Assembly (NCBI GenBank): GCA_018362935.1
Contig: JAHALQ010000010.1
Coordinates: forward strand, 1 to 55,008
Source: Pseudomonadota bacterium
GTDB taxonomy: Bacteria; Pseudomonadota; Alphaproteobacteria; RF32; CAG-239
Direction: 5' to 3'
DNA: 55,008 nt
Numbering within the stretch: position 1 is the stretch's first letter; every line of letters starts with the position of its first letter. Under the pieces are notes generated by a model. That model saw nothing but the letters and a program-made list of their open reading frames with translations. It ran no database searches and had not been told where the DNA came from. Made by a program: the position numbers and the translations under genes. Below, piece by piece: positions 23,689-33,040 of the stretch.

Positions 23689-25110
23689 ATGTTTGAACGC
23701 GCCAGAGCCCATTTGGGAATCGAAAAAAACTCCAAGTTTGTGGAGCGGGTCCTGTTCCTCAGTTTTCCGACCGCCATGGTTTTTGTCACACTGGCCGCTT
23801 TCCGGCTGGTCGATCCGCTGTGGGCAATTATTTCTCTGGCCGCGGTCGTGATGTTTAACATTATCCTGCTGTTTCCGCTGACGTTTGAATTGCAGCGCAT
23901 CAAAAAATACATTACCGCGCTGGCGCAGGGCGAAACTTTTGACGAAACCGCCATGACGCTTTCGGAAGAAGACGCCAAGGATATTGTCGAAGCCGTCAAC
24001 ACCATGCACCGTTTCTGGGCGCAGAAAACCGACATGCTCGAAGCGCAGACCATTTCCGACACCGCGGTTCTGGACTCCCTGCCCGACCCGATTATGATGA
24101 TTGACCGTTCGGGCAACATTTTGGGCGCCAACCTCTCGGCGCGCACCAGCTTCGGCAAAAACATTACCAGCAAAAACATCGAAAAAGTTTTTGATTCCAA
24201 CAACTTTATCAATGCGGCCAAAAGGGTCATCCAAAAGGAAAGCAAATCCGAAAACCTGATTTTTTATGTCAAAAAACCGGTTGAACAAAAACTATACGCA
24301 CATATCAAACAGCTGCCGTGGCTGTCTAAAGGCAAAGCCGTCGCCGTAGTCTCGGTCTATGACCTGACGAAATCGATGAAAATTGAGAAAATGCAGTCGG
24401 ATTTTGTCGCCAATGCCAGTCACGAACTGCGCACGCCGCTGGCGATTATTTCCGGATTTATCGAAACGCTGCAAACCACCGCCAAGAACGATGCGGAAGC
24501 GCAGGATAAATTTTTGGGCATTATGCGCGACCAGGCCGACTACATGTCTTCGTTAATCGAAGACCTGCTCTCGCTGTCAAGAATTGAGCTTAAACAAGAC
24601 CAGCGCCCGGGAGACAAAGTTGATATCCTGCCGATTGCCGAAGACGTGGCCGAAGCTTTGTCACTCAAAGCGGCTGAACGGAATATAAAAATTAAAGTCG
24701 TCAATAATGAGGAAGTTCCGACAATTACCGCCGACAAACCGCTGATTAAGCAGGTTATCCAAAATCTGGCCGACAATGCCGTCAAGTACGGACTGGCCGA
24801 TACAGACGTTACCATCAAGGTCAGCCGCAGCGACAGTATTCCGCCGTCAAAGAGTTTCAAAATCTCGCAGGGTGAAGCCGTCGTCGTTTCAGTCAACAAC
24901 AAAGGGCCGAAAATCGAGCCGGAAAAACTGGCGCGCTTAACCGAACGTTTTTACCGTATGCAGGAACATAAGGACCTCAACATCAAAGGCACAGGCCTTG
25001 GGCTTTCTATCGCCAAGCACATCATCATCCGCCACAACGGCAATCTGACCGTCAGCTCCAACAATTATAACGGAACGACTTTTACGATATATCTGCCGGT
25101 TGAGCCATAG
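23689..25110 (+). CDS. PhoR-like sensor histidine kinase
   Basis: 473 residues. Two transmembrane helices (about 22-40 and 45-65) with a very short loop, a linker, a PAS-like domain (about 125-225), then HisKA with the phosphorylated H245 (ASHELRTP) and a HATPase domain with an N-box (NLADNAVKYG), GTGLGLSIAKHI and the C-terminal beta-strand. Phosphate-sensing PhoR proteins have this layout, but no response regulator or pst genes are adjacent, so the signal is unproven. The 3' end overlaps the convergent RNase J gene by 29 bases. Confidence 0.85.
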   Translation: MFERARAHLGIEKNSKFVERVLFLSFPTAMVFVTLAAFRLVDPLWAIISLAAVVMFNIILLFPLTFELQRIKKYITALAQGETFDETAMTLSEEDAKDIVEAVNTMHRFWAQKTDMLEAQTISDTAVLDSLPDPIMMIDRSGNILGANLSARTSFGKNITSKNIEKVFDSNNFINAAKRVIQKESKSENLIFYVKKPVEQKLYAHIKQLPWLSKGKAVAVVSVYDLTKSMKIEKMQSDFVANASHELRTPLAIISGFIETLQTTAKNDAEAQDKFLGIMRDQADYMSSLIEDLLSLSRIELKQDQRPGDKVDILPIAEDVAEALSLKAAERNIKIKVVNNEEVPTITADKPLIKQVIQNLADNAVKYGLADTDVTIKVSRSDSIPPSKSFKISQGEAVVVSVNNKGPKIEPEKLARLTERFYRMQEHKDLNIKGTGLGLSIAKHIIIRHNGNLTVSSNNYNGTTFTIYLPVEP

Positions 25111-26839
25111 CCTCGGGATTGCAGTCGGCCTGATTTCCGCCGCGTTTATAGAAGTGTGAGAAAACCACCGGCTTGATTCCGGTTGCCTTGAAAATATCCT
25201 TGCGGATAGCGGCGTTGATGTATTCCTGAATCTGTTTGACGCGATGGTCGTGTTTGGCAACAATCTCGGGAATTTCCGGCACGACATGCGCCAAGACCTG
25301 TTCGCGCAGTTCCAGAAAAGCATTCTCTTCCAAAATGTCGATTGAGGAAATCTGCAAGTCTTCCAGTTTCCAGTTTTCATCAAAGACAATACTGATAAAC
25401 AAACTGCAATTAAACGCAATCCGCTTGCGGTTCTTAATCAGCTGCGAACCGAGGTCGGTAATCTGATTGCGGTCAACGCCGAGCAGAGCCGTCGGCACCT
25501 GACCGATGATTTCGGCCTTTCCGCCGTTAATCAAAACCACATCGCCGTTGCGCGCCATGACGGTATCCTCTACGCCGCATTCCAGGGCAAAACGCTTCTG
25601 GGCGCGGATATTGCGCTTGTCGCCGTGCACCGGCAATACCAGTTTCGGGCGCAGTATCTGATACATCTTTTTAATATCGTCTTTGCAGGCATGCCCTGAG
25701 GTGTGCACCAGATATTCCTCGCAGGAAATGACGTCGACGCCGGCGTCGCGCAGTTTTTCCTGCATACGCTCGATTTTTTCTTCATTGCCGGGAATAATCT
25801 GCGATGAGAAAATAATCGCGTCGCCTTTGCCAAGTTTTATATCCTTGTTTTCGCCGTTGACAATGCGGTTCAGCCCGCTGCGGTAATTCGCCTGCGAACC
25901 GGCGCAGATATAAAGCATCTTATCCAGCGGAATGTCCATAGCCTGTTTGGCTTCGACATACGGCGGCAAATCCGGCAGATAGCCGCATTCTTTGGCAATA
26001 TTGATATTCTGAATCATGCTCATTCCGGCAATCACCGGCGTGCGGTCGGCCGCATGCGCCGCCAGAATCAGGCTCTCCAGACGGGCAATGTTGGAAGCAA
26101 AGCAGGTCGCAACCAGCGTATTTTTGTATTGCGGTACAAGATTAATCAGGCTTTCGCGGATTTCGCTTTCCGACGGACCTGATACGTCATGCGCCATATT
26201 GGTTGAATCGCCGACATACAAATTAATGCCTTCGGCGGCAATCTCGGACAAGCGCTGATAATCGGTCGGCATAAACCCCATTTTGCCGTCATCCATGCGC
26301 CAGTCGGTGCCATGCACAATATTGCCGTATTTGGTGCGTATCATCAAGACGGAATTGTCCGGCAGCGAGTGAACCACCGGAACAAACTCAACTTCAAAAT
26401 TTTGCAGCTTTATCCGGCGCTGCGCGTTTATCGAATGAGTTTCGACAATGCCGTCCAGTTTGTACTCGGCCAAACGCTTGTGGATGTGCCCGAGCGAAAA
26501 ATCGGCAGCATAAACCGGGCATTGCAGTTTCGGCCAGATATGCGCGATTGCCCCGAAGTGGTCTTCATGCGCGTGGGTAATGAACAAAGCCTCAATCCGG
26601 TCCTGATAATTTTCCAGAAAAGAAGCGTCGGGCAGCCCCAGCTCAATGCCGGGAAAGTCATCGTTCAAAAAGCCGTATCCCGCATCTACGACAATGATTT
26701 TGCCATCGACAATATAGGCATACATATTAAAGCCGACTTCCTCGGCGCCGCCCAGAGCAATAAAGTAAATTCCCTCGCGACTGAAAAATGCCGGCTGTTC
26801 CGCAGGAAGATTCTGTTCCTGTTGTTGTGTGTTATTCAT
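25082..26839 (-). CDS. rnj: Ribonuclease J
   Basis: 585 residues from ATG 26839, where GAGGA is upstream and the start overlaps the birA stop; the longer frame to 26941 lies in birA. Metallo-beta-lactamase motif HAHEDH at about 89-94, beta-CASP features and the conserved GYGFLNDDFPGIE region identify it. The enzyme is a 5'-3' exo- and endoribonuclease of the RNase J/CPSF family, present in alphaproteobacteria, working in RNA maturation and decay. Order nuoN-birA-rnj is conserved in the class. Confidence 0.93.
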   Translation of the reverse strand: MNNTQQQEQNLPAEQPAFFSREGIYFIALGGAEEVGFNMYAYIVDGKIIVVDAGYGFLNDDFPGIELGLPDASFLENYQDRIEALFITHAHEDHFGAIAHIWPKLQCPVYAADFSLGHIHKRLAEYKLDGIVETHSINAQRRIKLQNFEVEFVPVVHSLPDNSVLMIRTKYGNIVHGTDWRMDDGKMGFMPTDYQRLSEIAAEGINLYVGDSTNMAHDVSGPSESEIRESLINLVPQYKNTLVATCFASNIARLESLILAAHAADRTPVIAGMSMIQNINIAKECGYLPDLPPYVEAKQAMDIPLDKMLYICAGSQANYRSGLNRIVNGENKDIKLGKGDAIIFSSQIIPGNEEKIERMQEKLRDAGVDVISCEEYLVHTSGHACKDDIKKMYQILRPKLVLPVHGDKRNIRAQKRFALECGVEDTVMARNGDVVLINGGKAEIIGQVPTALLGVDRNQITDLGSQLIKNRKRIAFNCSLFISIVFDENWKLEDLQISSIDILEENAFLELREQVLAHVVPEIPEIVAKHDHRVKQIQEYINAAIRKDIFKATGIKPVVFSHFYKRGGNQADCNPEAMAQPADIS

Positions 26840-27578
26840 TAATCTTGTTTTCCTCTTTATAAAAAATATCGCCCGCCAAAATCTGCCGGATTTCGGCTCC
26901 CTGCCTGAGCAGCAAAGCGCCTTTGTCTGATATTCCTTCAAAAATACCGATTTCCTGTCCGTGTTCCAGATTAACGGCTATTTCTTCGTGTAATCCTTTG
27001 ACATGGCTCAGCCATTTGTCTTTTACCGGCATAAATCCCTGCTCGCGCCAAAGCGTAAAATTTTTATCAAAAGCCTGAAGATAAGCCGCTAAAAATTCCC
27101 GGCAATTTGCAGAAATGCCATAGTCCGACAGACTTGCGGCGGGATAAATCCGGCTGGCATCCGCTGGCGGAGCCGCCTTTATATTTACTCCAATGCCGGC
27201 GATTATATACCCATTTTCGCCCTTTTCAAGCAAAATTCCCGAAATCTTGCGATTTTCAATCAAGACATCATTCGGCCACTTAAGCTGCGCCCTTCCCCGC
27301 GGCGAAAAAGAAAGCACGGCCTCCAGCATGCTTAACGACACCAAAAACACCGCGTCGGTCAGATACTTTATCTCCAGCGGGAAGCACTGCGACATAAATA
27401 AATTGCCGTCCAGACTGCTCCAGCTGCGACCGCGCCGGCCGCGTCCGGCCGTCTGCCGGCGCGCCGTCACCACAAAATACGGATGCGGCGGATTAATAGT
27501 CAGTTCACGCGCCGCGTCATTGGTTGAACCAACCTCCTCATATTCCGCAACAGCCCAATTGTTGTTTACAAGCTCCAC
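26832..27578 (-). CDS. birA: Biotin-[acetyl-CoA carboxylase] ligase
   Basis: 248 residues. The catalytic GRGRRGR loop is at about 45-51, then KWPNDVLI near residue 100 and the GIGVNI segment. It lacks the N-terminal DNA-binding domain of the E. coli bifunctional protein, so it is an enzyme only. It attaches biotin to the carboxylase carrier protein. It sits one base after the nuoN-like stop and overlaps the RNase J start, within the nuo-linked operon typical of alphaproteobacteria. Confidence 0.93.
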   Translation of the reverse strand: MELVNNNWAVAEYEEVGSTNDAARELTINPPHPYFVVTARRQTAGRGRRGRSWSSLDGNLFMSQCFPLEIKYLTDAVFLVSLSMLEAVLSFSPRGRAQLKWPNDVLIENRKISGILLEKGENGYIIAGIGVNIKAAPPADASRIYPAASLSDYGISANCREFLAAYLQAFDKNFTLWREQGFMPVKDKWLSHVKGLHEEIAVNLEHGQEIGIFEGISDKGALLLRQGAEIRQILAGDIFYKEENKINE

Positions 27579-29003
27579 TTAAAACACTCCCTTAAGCACG
27601 GTTTCGGCGCCCAACAATACATATGACGGATTGAGAATTGAAATAATTACCAAAACCAGATTAATGAACAAACTGATGTAAATTGCCTTGTCGGTGCGGT
27701 CAAAAGTGTTTTTGAGCGGCTCAAAATATATGGTACGGATGACATTTAAGAAAGCGTTGGCCATGAACAACACCGATACCAGCAAAACCCCGAGTTCAAC
27801 CCAGTGCGCGCCGATGACCAGCGTATTGACAATCGTCAAACGCCCCAAAAAACCCAGCATCGGCGGCATGCCGACCAAAGAAAACATAAAGACCAGAAAA
27901 GCGGCTGAAATATAGGGTTTGACATTGGAAAGGCCGCTGATTCCGTCAACATCGCTCAGATACTCGCTTTTGCTCTTCAGCCCCAGAAAGACCGTATAAA
28001 CGCCAAGCATTGCCAAAATATATATCAGTTCGTAGGAAAAAACGCCCATAATCGAGCCGCTGTTAAAGTTAATCAGCCCGAAAAGCAGAAAACCGGTATT
28101 GTAAATGCTTGCATAGGCGAATAGGCTGCGGATGTTTTTCTGTCCGTTGGCAGAAAATGCGCCGATAAAAAGCGATATGACGGCAAAACTCAGCAAAATA
28201 TTATGCAGCAGCGGCGCCAACCCGAAAAAGGCTTTGGCAACCAGGGTAACCAGGCAAAACAGATAAGCTATCGGGGCTATCAGCGTCAAAAAGCCGCATA
28301 CCGGGAGGCTGCCGTTGCTTAACGTGCCGATAAACCATGAATGAAACGGCGCCACCGCCATCATAAACAACACCGCCGACAAAACAAACGCAGCGCCGGC
28401 CAAGGCGTATAACCCGGCATCGCTGCCCGCTGACAGCGCTTCCTGCAATACAGCATAATCCACGCTGCCGAAGCGGCGGTACAACAGCCCCGTGCCCAAC
28501 CATAATAGCAGACAGAACAACGCCGCGCAGCAGCTGTACAGGCGCCCCAGAATTGATACTTTTCCTTCATCCCAATGAAGCAAAATCAGGCTGCGAACCG
28601 CCATACACAGCAAAGGCAAAACGACTGCCAACACCAGCAAATGCCGTGCGGAAATCAACAGGCTGAACAAAAACAGCATCCACATTGCCAGCGAATAAAA
28701 TTTATAAGAACTGCGGTTTTTGTTTAAGAACCATTTTGACGACAGGTAAAACCAGGCCAAAGACACGATATAAACCAGCGTTTTAAACAAAGTCGAATAG
28801 GATGTGTTTTTGAGCCACGGAAGCAACGGACTCTGGTTATAAAAAACAACCGTCGTCAACAGCGTAAACAACAAAAAGACCTTGCTGACCGTAAAAAATG
28901 TCTTTGCGGTTTTTTCTTCCCTGAACAGATTTATCAGAAAAGCCGCCGGCAAATATGCCAACAGCGAAAGTTCGGGAACCAAAATCAACCAATTCCGCAA
29001 CAT
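27579..29003 (-). CDS. nuoN: NuoN-like proton-translocating subunit, divergent
   Basis: 474 residues with about 13-14 predicted transmembrane helices, the length of NuoN. Gene order identifies it as the N subunit. It is very divergent: the helix that usually carries a conserved Lys before P-F-H reads AVLFMMAVAPFHSW, so the Lys is Met, and the next typical Lys is also lost (FLTLIAPIAYLF). These residues are near-invariant in working antiporter-like subunits. It may be a degenerate or specialised complex I subunit, or a different membrane complex. Confidence 0.75.
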   Translation of the reverse strand: MLRNWLILVPELSLLAYLPAAFLINLFREEKTAKTFFTVSKVFLLFTLLTTVVFYNQSPLLPWLKNTSYSTLFKTLVYIVSLAWFYLSSKWFLNKNRSSYKFYSLAMWMLFLFSLLISARHLLVLAVVLPLLCMAVRSLILLHWDEGKVSILGRLYSCCAALFCLLLWLGTGLLYRRFGSVDYAVLQEALSAGSDAGLYALAGAAFVLSAVLFMMAVAPFHSWFIGTLSNGSLPVCGFLTLIAPIAYLFCLVTLVAKAFFGLAPLLHNILLSFAVISLFIGAFSANGQKNIRSLFAYASIYNTGFLLFGLINFNSGSIMGVFSYELIYILAMLGVYTVFLGLKSKSEYLSDVDGISGLSNVKPYISAAFLVFMFSLVGMPPMLGFLGRLTIVNTLVIGAHWVELGVLLVSVLFMANAFLNVIRTIYFEPLKNTFDRTDKAIYISLFINLVLVIISILNPSYVLLGAETVLKGVF

Positions 29004-29012
29004 TGCTTTCTC

Positions 29013-30446
29013 CTATTCCGACGCCACAAACCACAAAGGTTTGACAAAAGACATCAGCAAAATAAAAATCACAAAAAGCATAAAGGCAAAAAAAGCTTTG
29101 GATATATCATCATTTTTGCCGAGACGGCATTCTTTGCTGTCCTGCTTGAGCCGCAACAATTCCTGAAGCAGCGTTACGCCGACAAACGCCAGCGACAATA
29201 TCAGAAGAACGCCCATTTTGACATTAAAGCTCAAAAGCCATGAAAGAATCAGAAAATTATTGATAAATACAGCCGAAACAGGCATGCCGACGGCGGCTAT
29301 CGTCAAAAAGGAATAAATAAAAGACAACCGTTTGACCCGGCATAAAAAACCGTTGGAAATACAACTGGCCTCCTGCTCCTTGTGGTAGATATAGCTTGAA
29401 ACGGTTTCCAGCGAGGCCATGATAATCAAAAACCCGAACAAAGAATAGCCGATACTGGTCTTGACCAGTTCGTCATTTACAAAAATGCCGAGCAGATACA
29501 GAATATAATAAACCGTTACATAAGAAAAAATCTTATACTGATAATCCCTGTTGATGAAACCGATTAAGGCAATAAACAACATGGTAACAACCGCGATTAT
29601 TTCGCCGTACATAATATATGTTCCAAGTTCCAACGGCAGTTTTGACGGCAAAAAGCGGATAAAACCGTATATGGACGTCAGCGGCAGCAGCGCGGTAATA
29701 ATAAATGCCAGCGGGTTGCGTATGCCGGAATTAATCGAAGAAATCCAGTAATGAAAAGGCCATATCGGAATCCGCGAGACAAAAGACAGGCATACCGCCC
29801 CCCAAACAAAATACTTGAGCGGATTGCCAAGGCGGAGCTTTCCGACATCGGCCAGCATAAGACTGCCGCCCTGATAAAAAAGTATCATGGTCGCGCTGAA
29901 CAAAATTATGGCACCGATAAAATTATACAGGAAAAAACGGTTTATCAACCCTTGTTTGCGCACTTCTCCGAACATGCCGATAATCATAAACAGCGGAAAC
30001 AACATTGCCTCAAAGAAAATATAAAAAGAAAAAATATCCGCCGAAACCAGAAATCCGGTCAGCATGCTTAAAAACAGCAGCGTAAAGACCAATAACGATT
30101 TGGGGCGGTAAGTATTGGAACGGACGCCGAGCACGCCGATCAGCACAGCAAGATGCACAGACAATATCAGCAGCAGCGAAAAAACATCGACGCCAAAGAC
30201 AATATTGATATCCGGAATGCTCAGCCAGTCAAATTTTTCAATCAGCTGAAGCGAGGCTGAATTTTCATTGAGAATCATGAAAATACGCCAAATCAAAATG
30301 ATATTGGAAACGATTGTAAAAACACAGACATTAAAAGCGTTGCGGCCGGGCTGCGAATCTTCATTGTCTTTGGAGCTTAGAACAAAAAGCATTCCCAAAA
30401 ACGGAACGGCGACAATCAGCGACAATAAGGCAAAAGGACTATCCAT
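29013..30446 (-). CDS. nuoM: NuoM-like subunit, divergent
   Basis: 477 residues with about 14 transmembrane helices. The E in IFFEAMLFPLF (about residue 140) matches the essential glutamate of the M subunit. However, the conserved Lys-x-Pro is SRIP in SFVSRIPIWPFHYW, the usual D-A-H after it is replaced by INSG, and the later L-L-K lysine is a leucine (ALLPLTSIYG). The 5' end overlaps the nuoL-like gene by 8 bases and the 3' end lies 9 bases from nuoN. No nuoA-K genes lie within the window. Confidence 0.78.
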   Translation of the reverse strand: MDSPFALLSLIVAVPFLGMLFVLSSKDNEDSQPGRNAFNVCVFTIVSNIILIWRIFMILNENSASLQLIEKFDWLSIPDINIVFGVDVFSLLLILSVHLAVLIGVLGVRSNTYRPKSLLVFTLLFLSMLTGFLVSADIFSFYIFFEAMLFPLFMIIGMFGEVRKQGLINRFFLYNFIGAIILFSATMILFYQGGSLMLADVGKLRLGNPLKYFVWGAVCLSFVSRIPIWPFHYWISSINSGIRNPLAFIITALLPLTSIYGFIRFLPSKLPLELGTYIMYGEIIAVVTMLFIALIGFINRDYQYKIFSYVTVYYILYLLGIFVNDELVKTSIGYSLFGFLIIMASLETVSSYIYHKEQEASCISNGFLCRVKRLSFIYSFLTIAAVGMPVSAVFINNFLILSWLLSFNVKMGVLLILSLAFVGVTLLQELLRLKQDSKECRLGKNDDISKAFFAFMLFVIFILLMSFVKPLWFVASE

Positions 30447-32100
30447 AACAATACCACCCCAGGTTTAATAAGACAACAGCCAGCCCCAGCAATATCATCA
30501 TGAAATAATTGGCCCATCCCGCCCCCTGAATTTTTTGCAGGTTTTGAACCACAAAACGGGTCGAGTGCGAGATTGAACCGATAACGCTCCGCTCTATTAC
30601 CACAAAATCAATGGCCAGCCACAGAACCCTGCCGAGCAGGCGCAGCGGCGTAATCAGAAAAACAATATAAAAACGGTGCATTATATCGCCTTTCTGTAAG
30701 CCCTCACAACCCGCAAAACGGAGGGCAAACCCGGCAGGCAGCAAAATTACGGCCGCTGCAAAAAAGCCGAAATACGCCCAGACGGCATCGCTTTTGTATA
30801 ATCCCGAATAAGAAAGCCACCAGCCGTTGACAATCAGAAACGGCAGCCAGCAGGCGACATTAATATTTTTCAACAACGCTTCCACCCGTTCATCCGAACG
30901 GTTTTTACCCAGATAAACCATATGCAGAACCGCGGCAACAAGACCCAAAAAGATATAAACAAACCATTTGGCCGGATCAGAATCAAAATGCTTGAAGAAA
31001 ATTCCAATCAAGACAAAAACTGCCAGCAATCCCAGCAAAAAATCAAGCCACAACCGCCGTGCAAAGCCACCCATCTGTGACACCTGCACCTCATCGGAAG
31101 CCGAAACGCTGGCAAACAGCAACGCCGTGTATATTCCCAGCAGCGGCGGATACAAATATACCAAACGATTGTAAAACACATCGCCGCCGCCCCACATCAT
31201 ATACAGACAAAAACTGTAAAAAAACATATTCAGATAAAGTATTTTGGCTTTGAGGCTGTCAATCAGCAAAACGCCGGCAGCCGCCCAGACGGCCGATATG
31301 CCGACAATGACGTTAAAAAGCGGCTGCGCATAGGCTGAGACCTCTATCAACGGCATCAATTTGGCAAAAACAATCAGCCCCGATAACGGCGCGCCGAACA
31401 CTGCCACGGCAATTCCCCTGTTGAAAGCCAGCCGTTTAAGCCCGATTATCTGGCTCTGGAACAAAAACATCCCGCATTTGGCAAAGACCGCCCCTAGAAG
31501 CAGCGTTGAAACCAAATCCTTGTGACGCCCCGCCTGCAGATACTGCGGCAGTGCCGACAGCGTTATCGTGCCCAAATGCGCATAGACAACGGCCAAAGCC
31601 GTAAAAACGGCAAGCTCGGCCAAAAAATTATAAAAAATAAACCTGGTCTTGGCCTCAACATCATTAATAAGATAGAATCCGATTATGGAAAAACAGCAGC
31701 TGCCAATCATCAACTGGATAAAATCCTGGCTGGCAAGCAGAATTATCAAGGCCGCAAAATTAAGCACAATAAAGTTATTGATATACAAAGAATATTCTTC
31801 ACGGCGATATACAATGTTTAAATATATCATCGCCGCGAGGCAAAGGCTCATCATGCTGACACAGGCCGACGCCTTTCCGGCCGTCACAAAACTCAGATTT
31901 GCCTGAAGGGTGTGGTGAGGTATCCAGGAATACATTACATTGCTGATACCAATGGCGTTGATTTTTTCAAAAAAAGCATAAAGCAGCGCCAGAACTGCCC
32001 CGAATAAAAGGACAGACCAAATCCGGCGGCGTTTTTCCTGACCGATTAAGAAGAACAGTAAGGCGATTGAAACCAGCCCCAGAAATAATTGCAGTATCAT
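30439..32100 (-). CDS. nuoL: NuoL-like subunit, divergent
   Basis: 553 residues from ATG 32100, the start of a TTG-less frame; the frame from 32133 begins with TTG. About 15 transmembrane helices. Position at the head of the L-M-N set and a lateral-helix-like C-terminus support NuoL. Antiporter-like region around FAKCGMFLFQSQI keeps a Lys. The H-T-W-L-P segment typical of NuoL is missing. Overall similarity is too low to call with full confidence. It could be a paralogue of a larger nuo operon elsewhere. Confidence 0.65.
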   Translation of the reverse strand: MILQLFLGLVSIALLFFLIGQEKRRRIWSVLLFGAVLALLYAFFEKINAIGISNVMYSWIPHHTLQANLSFVTAGKASACVSMMSLCLAAMIYLNIVYRREEYSLYINNFIVLNFAALIILLASQDFIQLMIGSCCFSIIGFYLINDVEAKTRFIFYNFLAELAVFTALAVVYAHLGTITLSALPQYLQAGRHKDLVSTLLLGAVFAKCGMFLFQSQIIGLKRLAFNRGIAVAVFGAPLSGLIVFAKLMPLIEVSAYAQPLFNVIVGISAVWAAAGVLLIDSLKAKILYLNMFFYSFCLYMMWGGGDVFYNRLVYLYPPLLGIYTALLFASVSASDEVQVSQMGGFARRLWLDFLLGLLAVFVLIGIFFKHFDSDPAKWFVYIFLGLVAAVLHMVYLGKNRSDERVEALLKNINVACWLPFLIVNGWWLSYSGLYKSDAVWAYFGFFAAAVILLPAGFALRFAGCEGLQKGDIMHRFYIVFLITPLRLLGRVLWLAIDFVVIERSVIGSISHSTRFVVQNLQKIQGAGWANYFMMILLGLAVVLLNLGWYCYG

Positions 32101-32137
32101 ATGCCGTTTTCCATTACTTAATTTATGAGCCAATATA

Positions 32138-32168
32138 ACAAAAAATAAGGGCTTTTAAAGCCCTTATT
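32138..32168 (-). terminator. Rho-independent terminator
   Basis: AATAAGGGC / GCCCTTATT stem (32144-32152, 32160-32168) followed on the - strand by T's. It ends the 107-aa gene transcript, so the nuo-like genes probably have their own promoter between here and 32100. Confidence 0.8.
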
Positions 32169-32197
32169 AGAATTTGCGCTTATACGGTGTGCATAAT

Positions 32198-32521
32198 TCA
32201 GCTTAAGACAGCCTTCAAGTCGCGGACAATCCGAACGGGAACGGTATATTCGCGGGCAACCTCTTCGCCGTCGATTTCGGCAACCAGAATTTCATCAACC
32301 CGTTTGAGAGGCGCGCGCGCATCGGCATTAATACCGCCCAGGAAAACGGAGCTTTCCCGACTCCGGTATAACAGAGCCGTATCGCCGCCGTCATATACAA
32401 AGCGGGGATTTTCGGGGCCGCCGCGGCGCTGTTTTATCATCAGCAGAATTTCGCCGGCAGCATTCTGCAAAATATCATATGTGCTTTCTGCACTCTCGGA
32501 ACTATTAATATTATCAGCCAT
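32198..32521 (-). CDS. Small unknown protein, acidic N-terminus
   Basis: 107 residues, no signal peptide or membrane helix. An acidic, Ser-rich start (MADNINSSESAESTYD), then ILLMIKQRRGGPENPRF and a C-terminal part rich in Glu, Val and Arg. It is conserved-looking but I do not recognise the family. It stands alone, with a terminator 30 bases downstream and the tRNA-Lys gene divergent upstream. Confidence 0.6.
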   Translation of the reverse strand: MADNINSSESAESTYDILQNAAGEILLMIKQRRGGPENPRFVYDGGDTALLYRSRESSVFLGGINADARAPLKRVDEILVAEIDGEEVAREYTVPVRIVRDLKAVLS

Positions 32522-32679
32522 ATTAACCTCTTTAGCAGATGGATATTCTTAATTTTGTAAGGATAGTAACATATAATTATTAACAAATACACTATATTTT
32601 TTACTTTTTGAACTTTTTTTATTTTTTTAGTTGACTAAAGTTTTTTTATCTTCTATACATAGCCTCGTTATTTTGATGA

Positions 32680-32755
32680 GGGCTCGTAGCTCAGTCGGTA
32701 GAGCATTTGACTTTTAATCAAAGGGTCGGCGGTTCGAACCCGCCCGAGCTCACCA
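32680..32755 (+). tRNA. tRNA-Lys (anticodon TTT)
   Basis: A full cloverleaf: acceptor GGGCTCG / CGAGCTC, D-arm GCTCAGTCGGTAGAGC, anticodon loop CTTTTAA with anticodon TTT, T-arm GGCGG-TTCGAAC-CCGCC, discriminator A and encoded CCA (32753-32755). A rho-independent terminator follows at once. Confidence 0.97.
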
Positions 32756-32761
32756 ATAATA

Positions 32762-32795
32762 AAAAGAACCACTTAAAAAGTGGTTCTTTTGTTTT
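32762..32795 (+). terminator. Terminator of tRNA-Lys
   Basis: AAAAGAACCACTT / AAGTGGTTCTTTT stem followed by TTTTGTTTT. This hairpin is echoed by a partial copy at 33180-33213. Confidence 0.85.
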
Positions 32796-32932
32796 AGAGC
32801 GGGTTCGAACCTTCGGTTCTTCTTGCTCCTAAGCTTTTTCACAAAAGCTAAGTCGCTTTGGTCACTCGTTTGCTAAATTCGCTGCACGGCGTTTACACTT
32901 GCTTGCTCATTAAGCAAACTTCGTCTTTCGTC

Positions 32933-32962
32933 AAAAAACAACCGGAGCAACGGTTGTTTTTT
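32933..32962. terminator. Hairpin with T-run
   Basis: AAAAAACAACCG / CGGTTGTTTTTT with a GAGCAA loop. Terminator-shaped in both directions, inside the gene-free region. Confidence 0.65.
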
Positions 32963-32981
32963 CTCCTTAAGCCCGCCCGAG

Positions 32982-33040
32982 CTCATCCAATAATAAAAAA
33001 CACCATTCCTTGTGAGTGGTGTTTTTTATTATTGGATGAG
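32982..33040. repeat. 24-bp perfect inverted repeat (long hairpin)
   Basis: 24 bases at 32982-33005 pair exactly with 33017-33040 across an 11-base loop. The left arm includes the copied tRNA 3' end CTCA plus CCAATAAT. Longer than a normal terminator stem. Confidence 0.8.

Noticed and set aside
23689..25110. Complete two-component phosphate system
   Set aside because: The kinase is PhoR-like, but no response regulator or pst transporter genes adjoin it.
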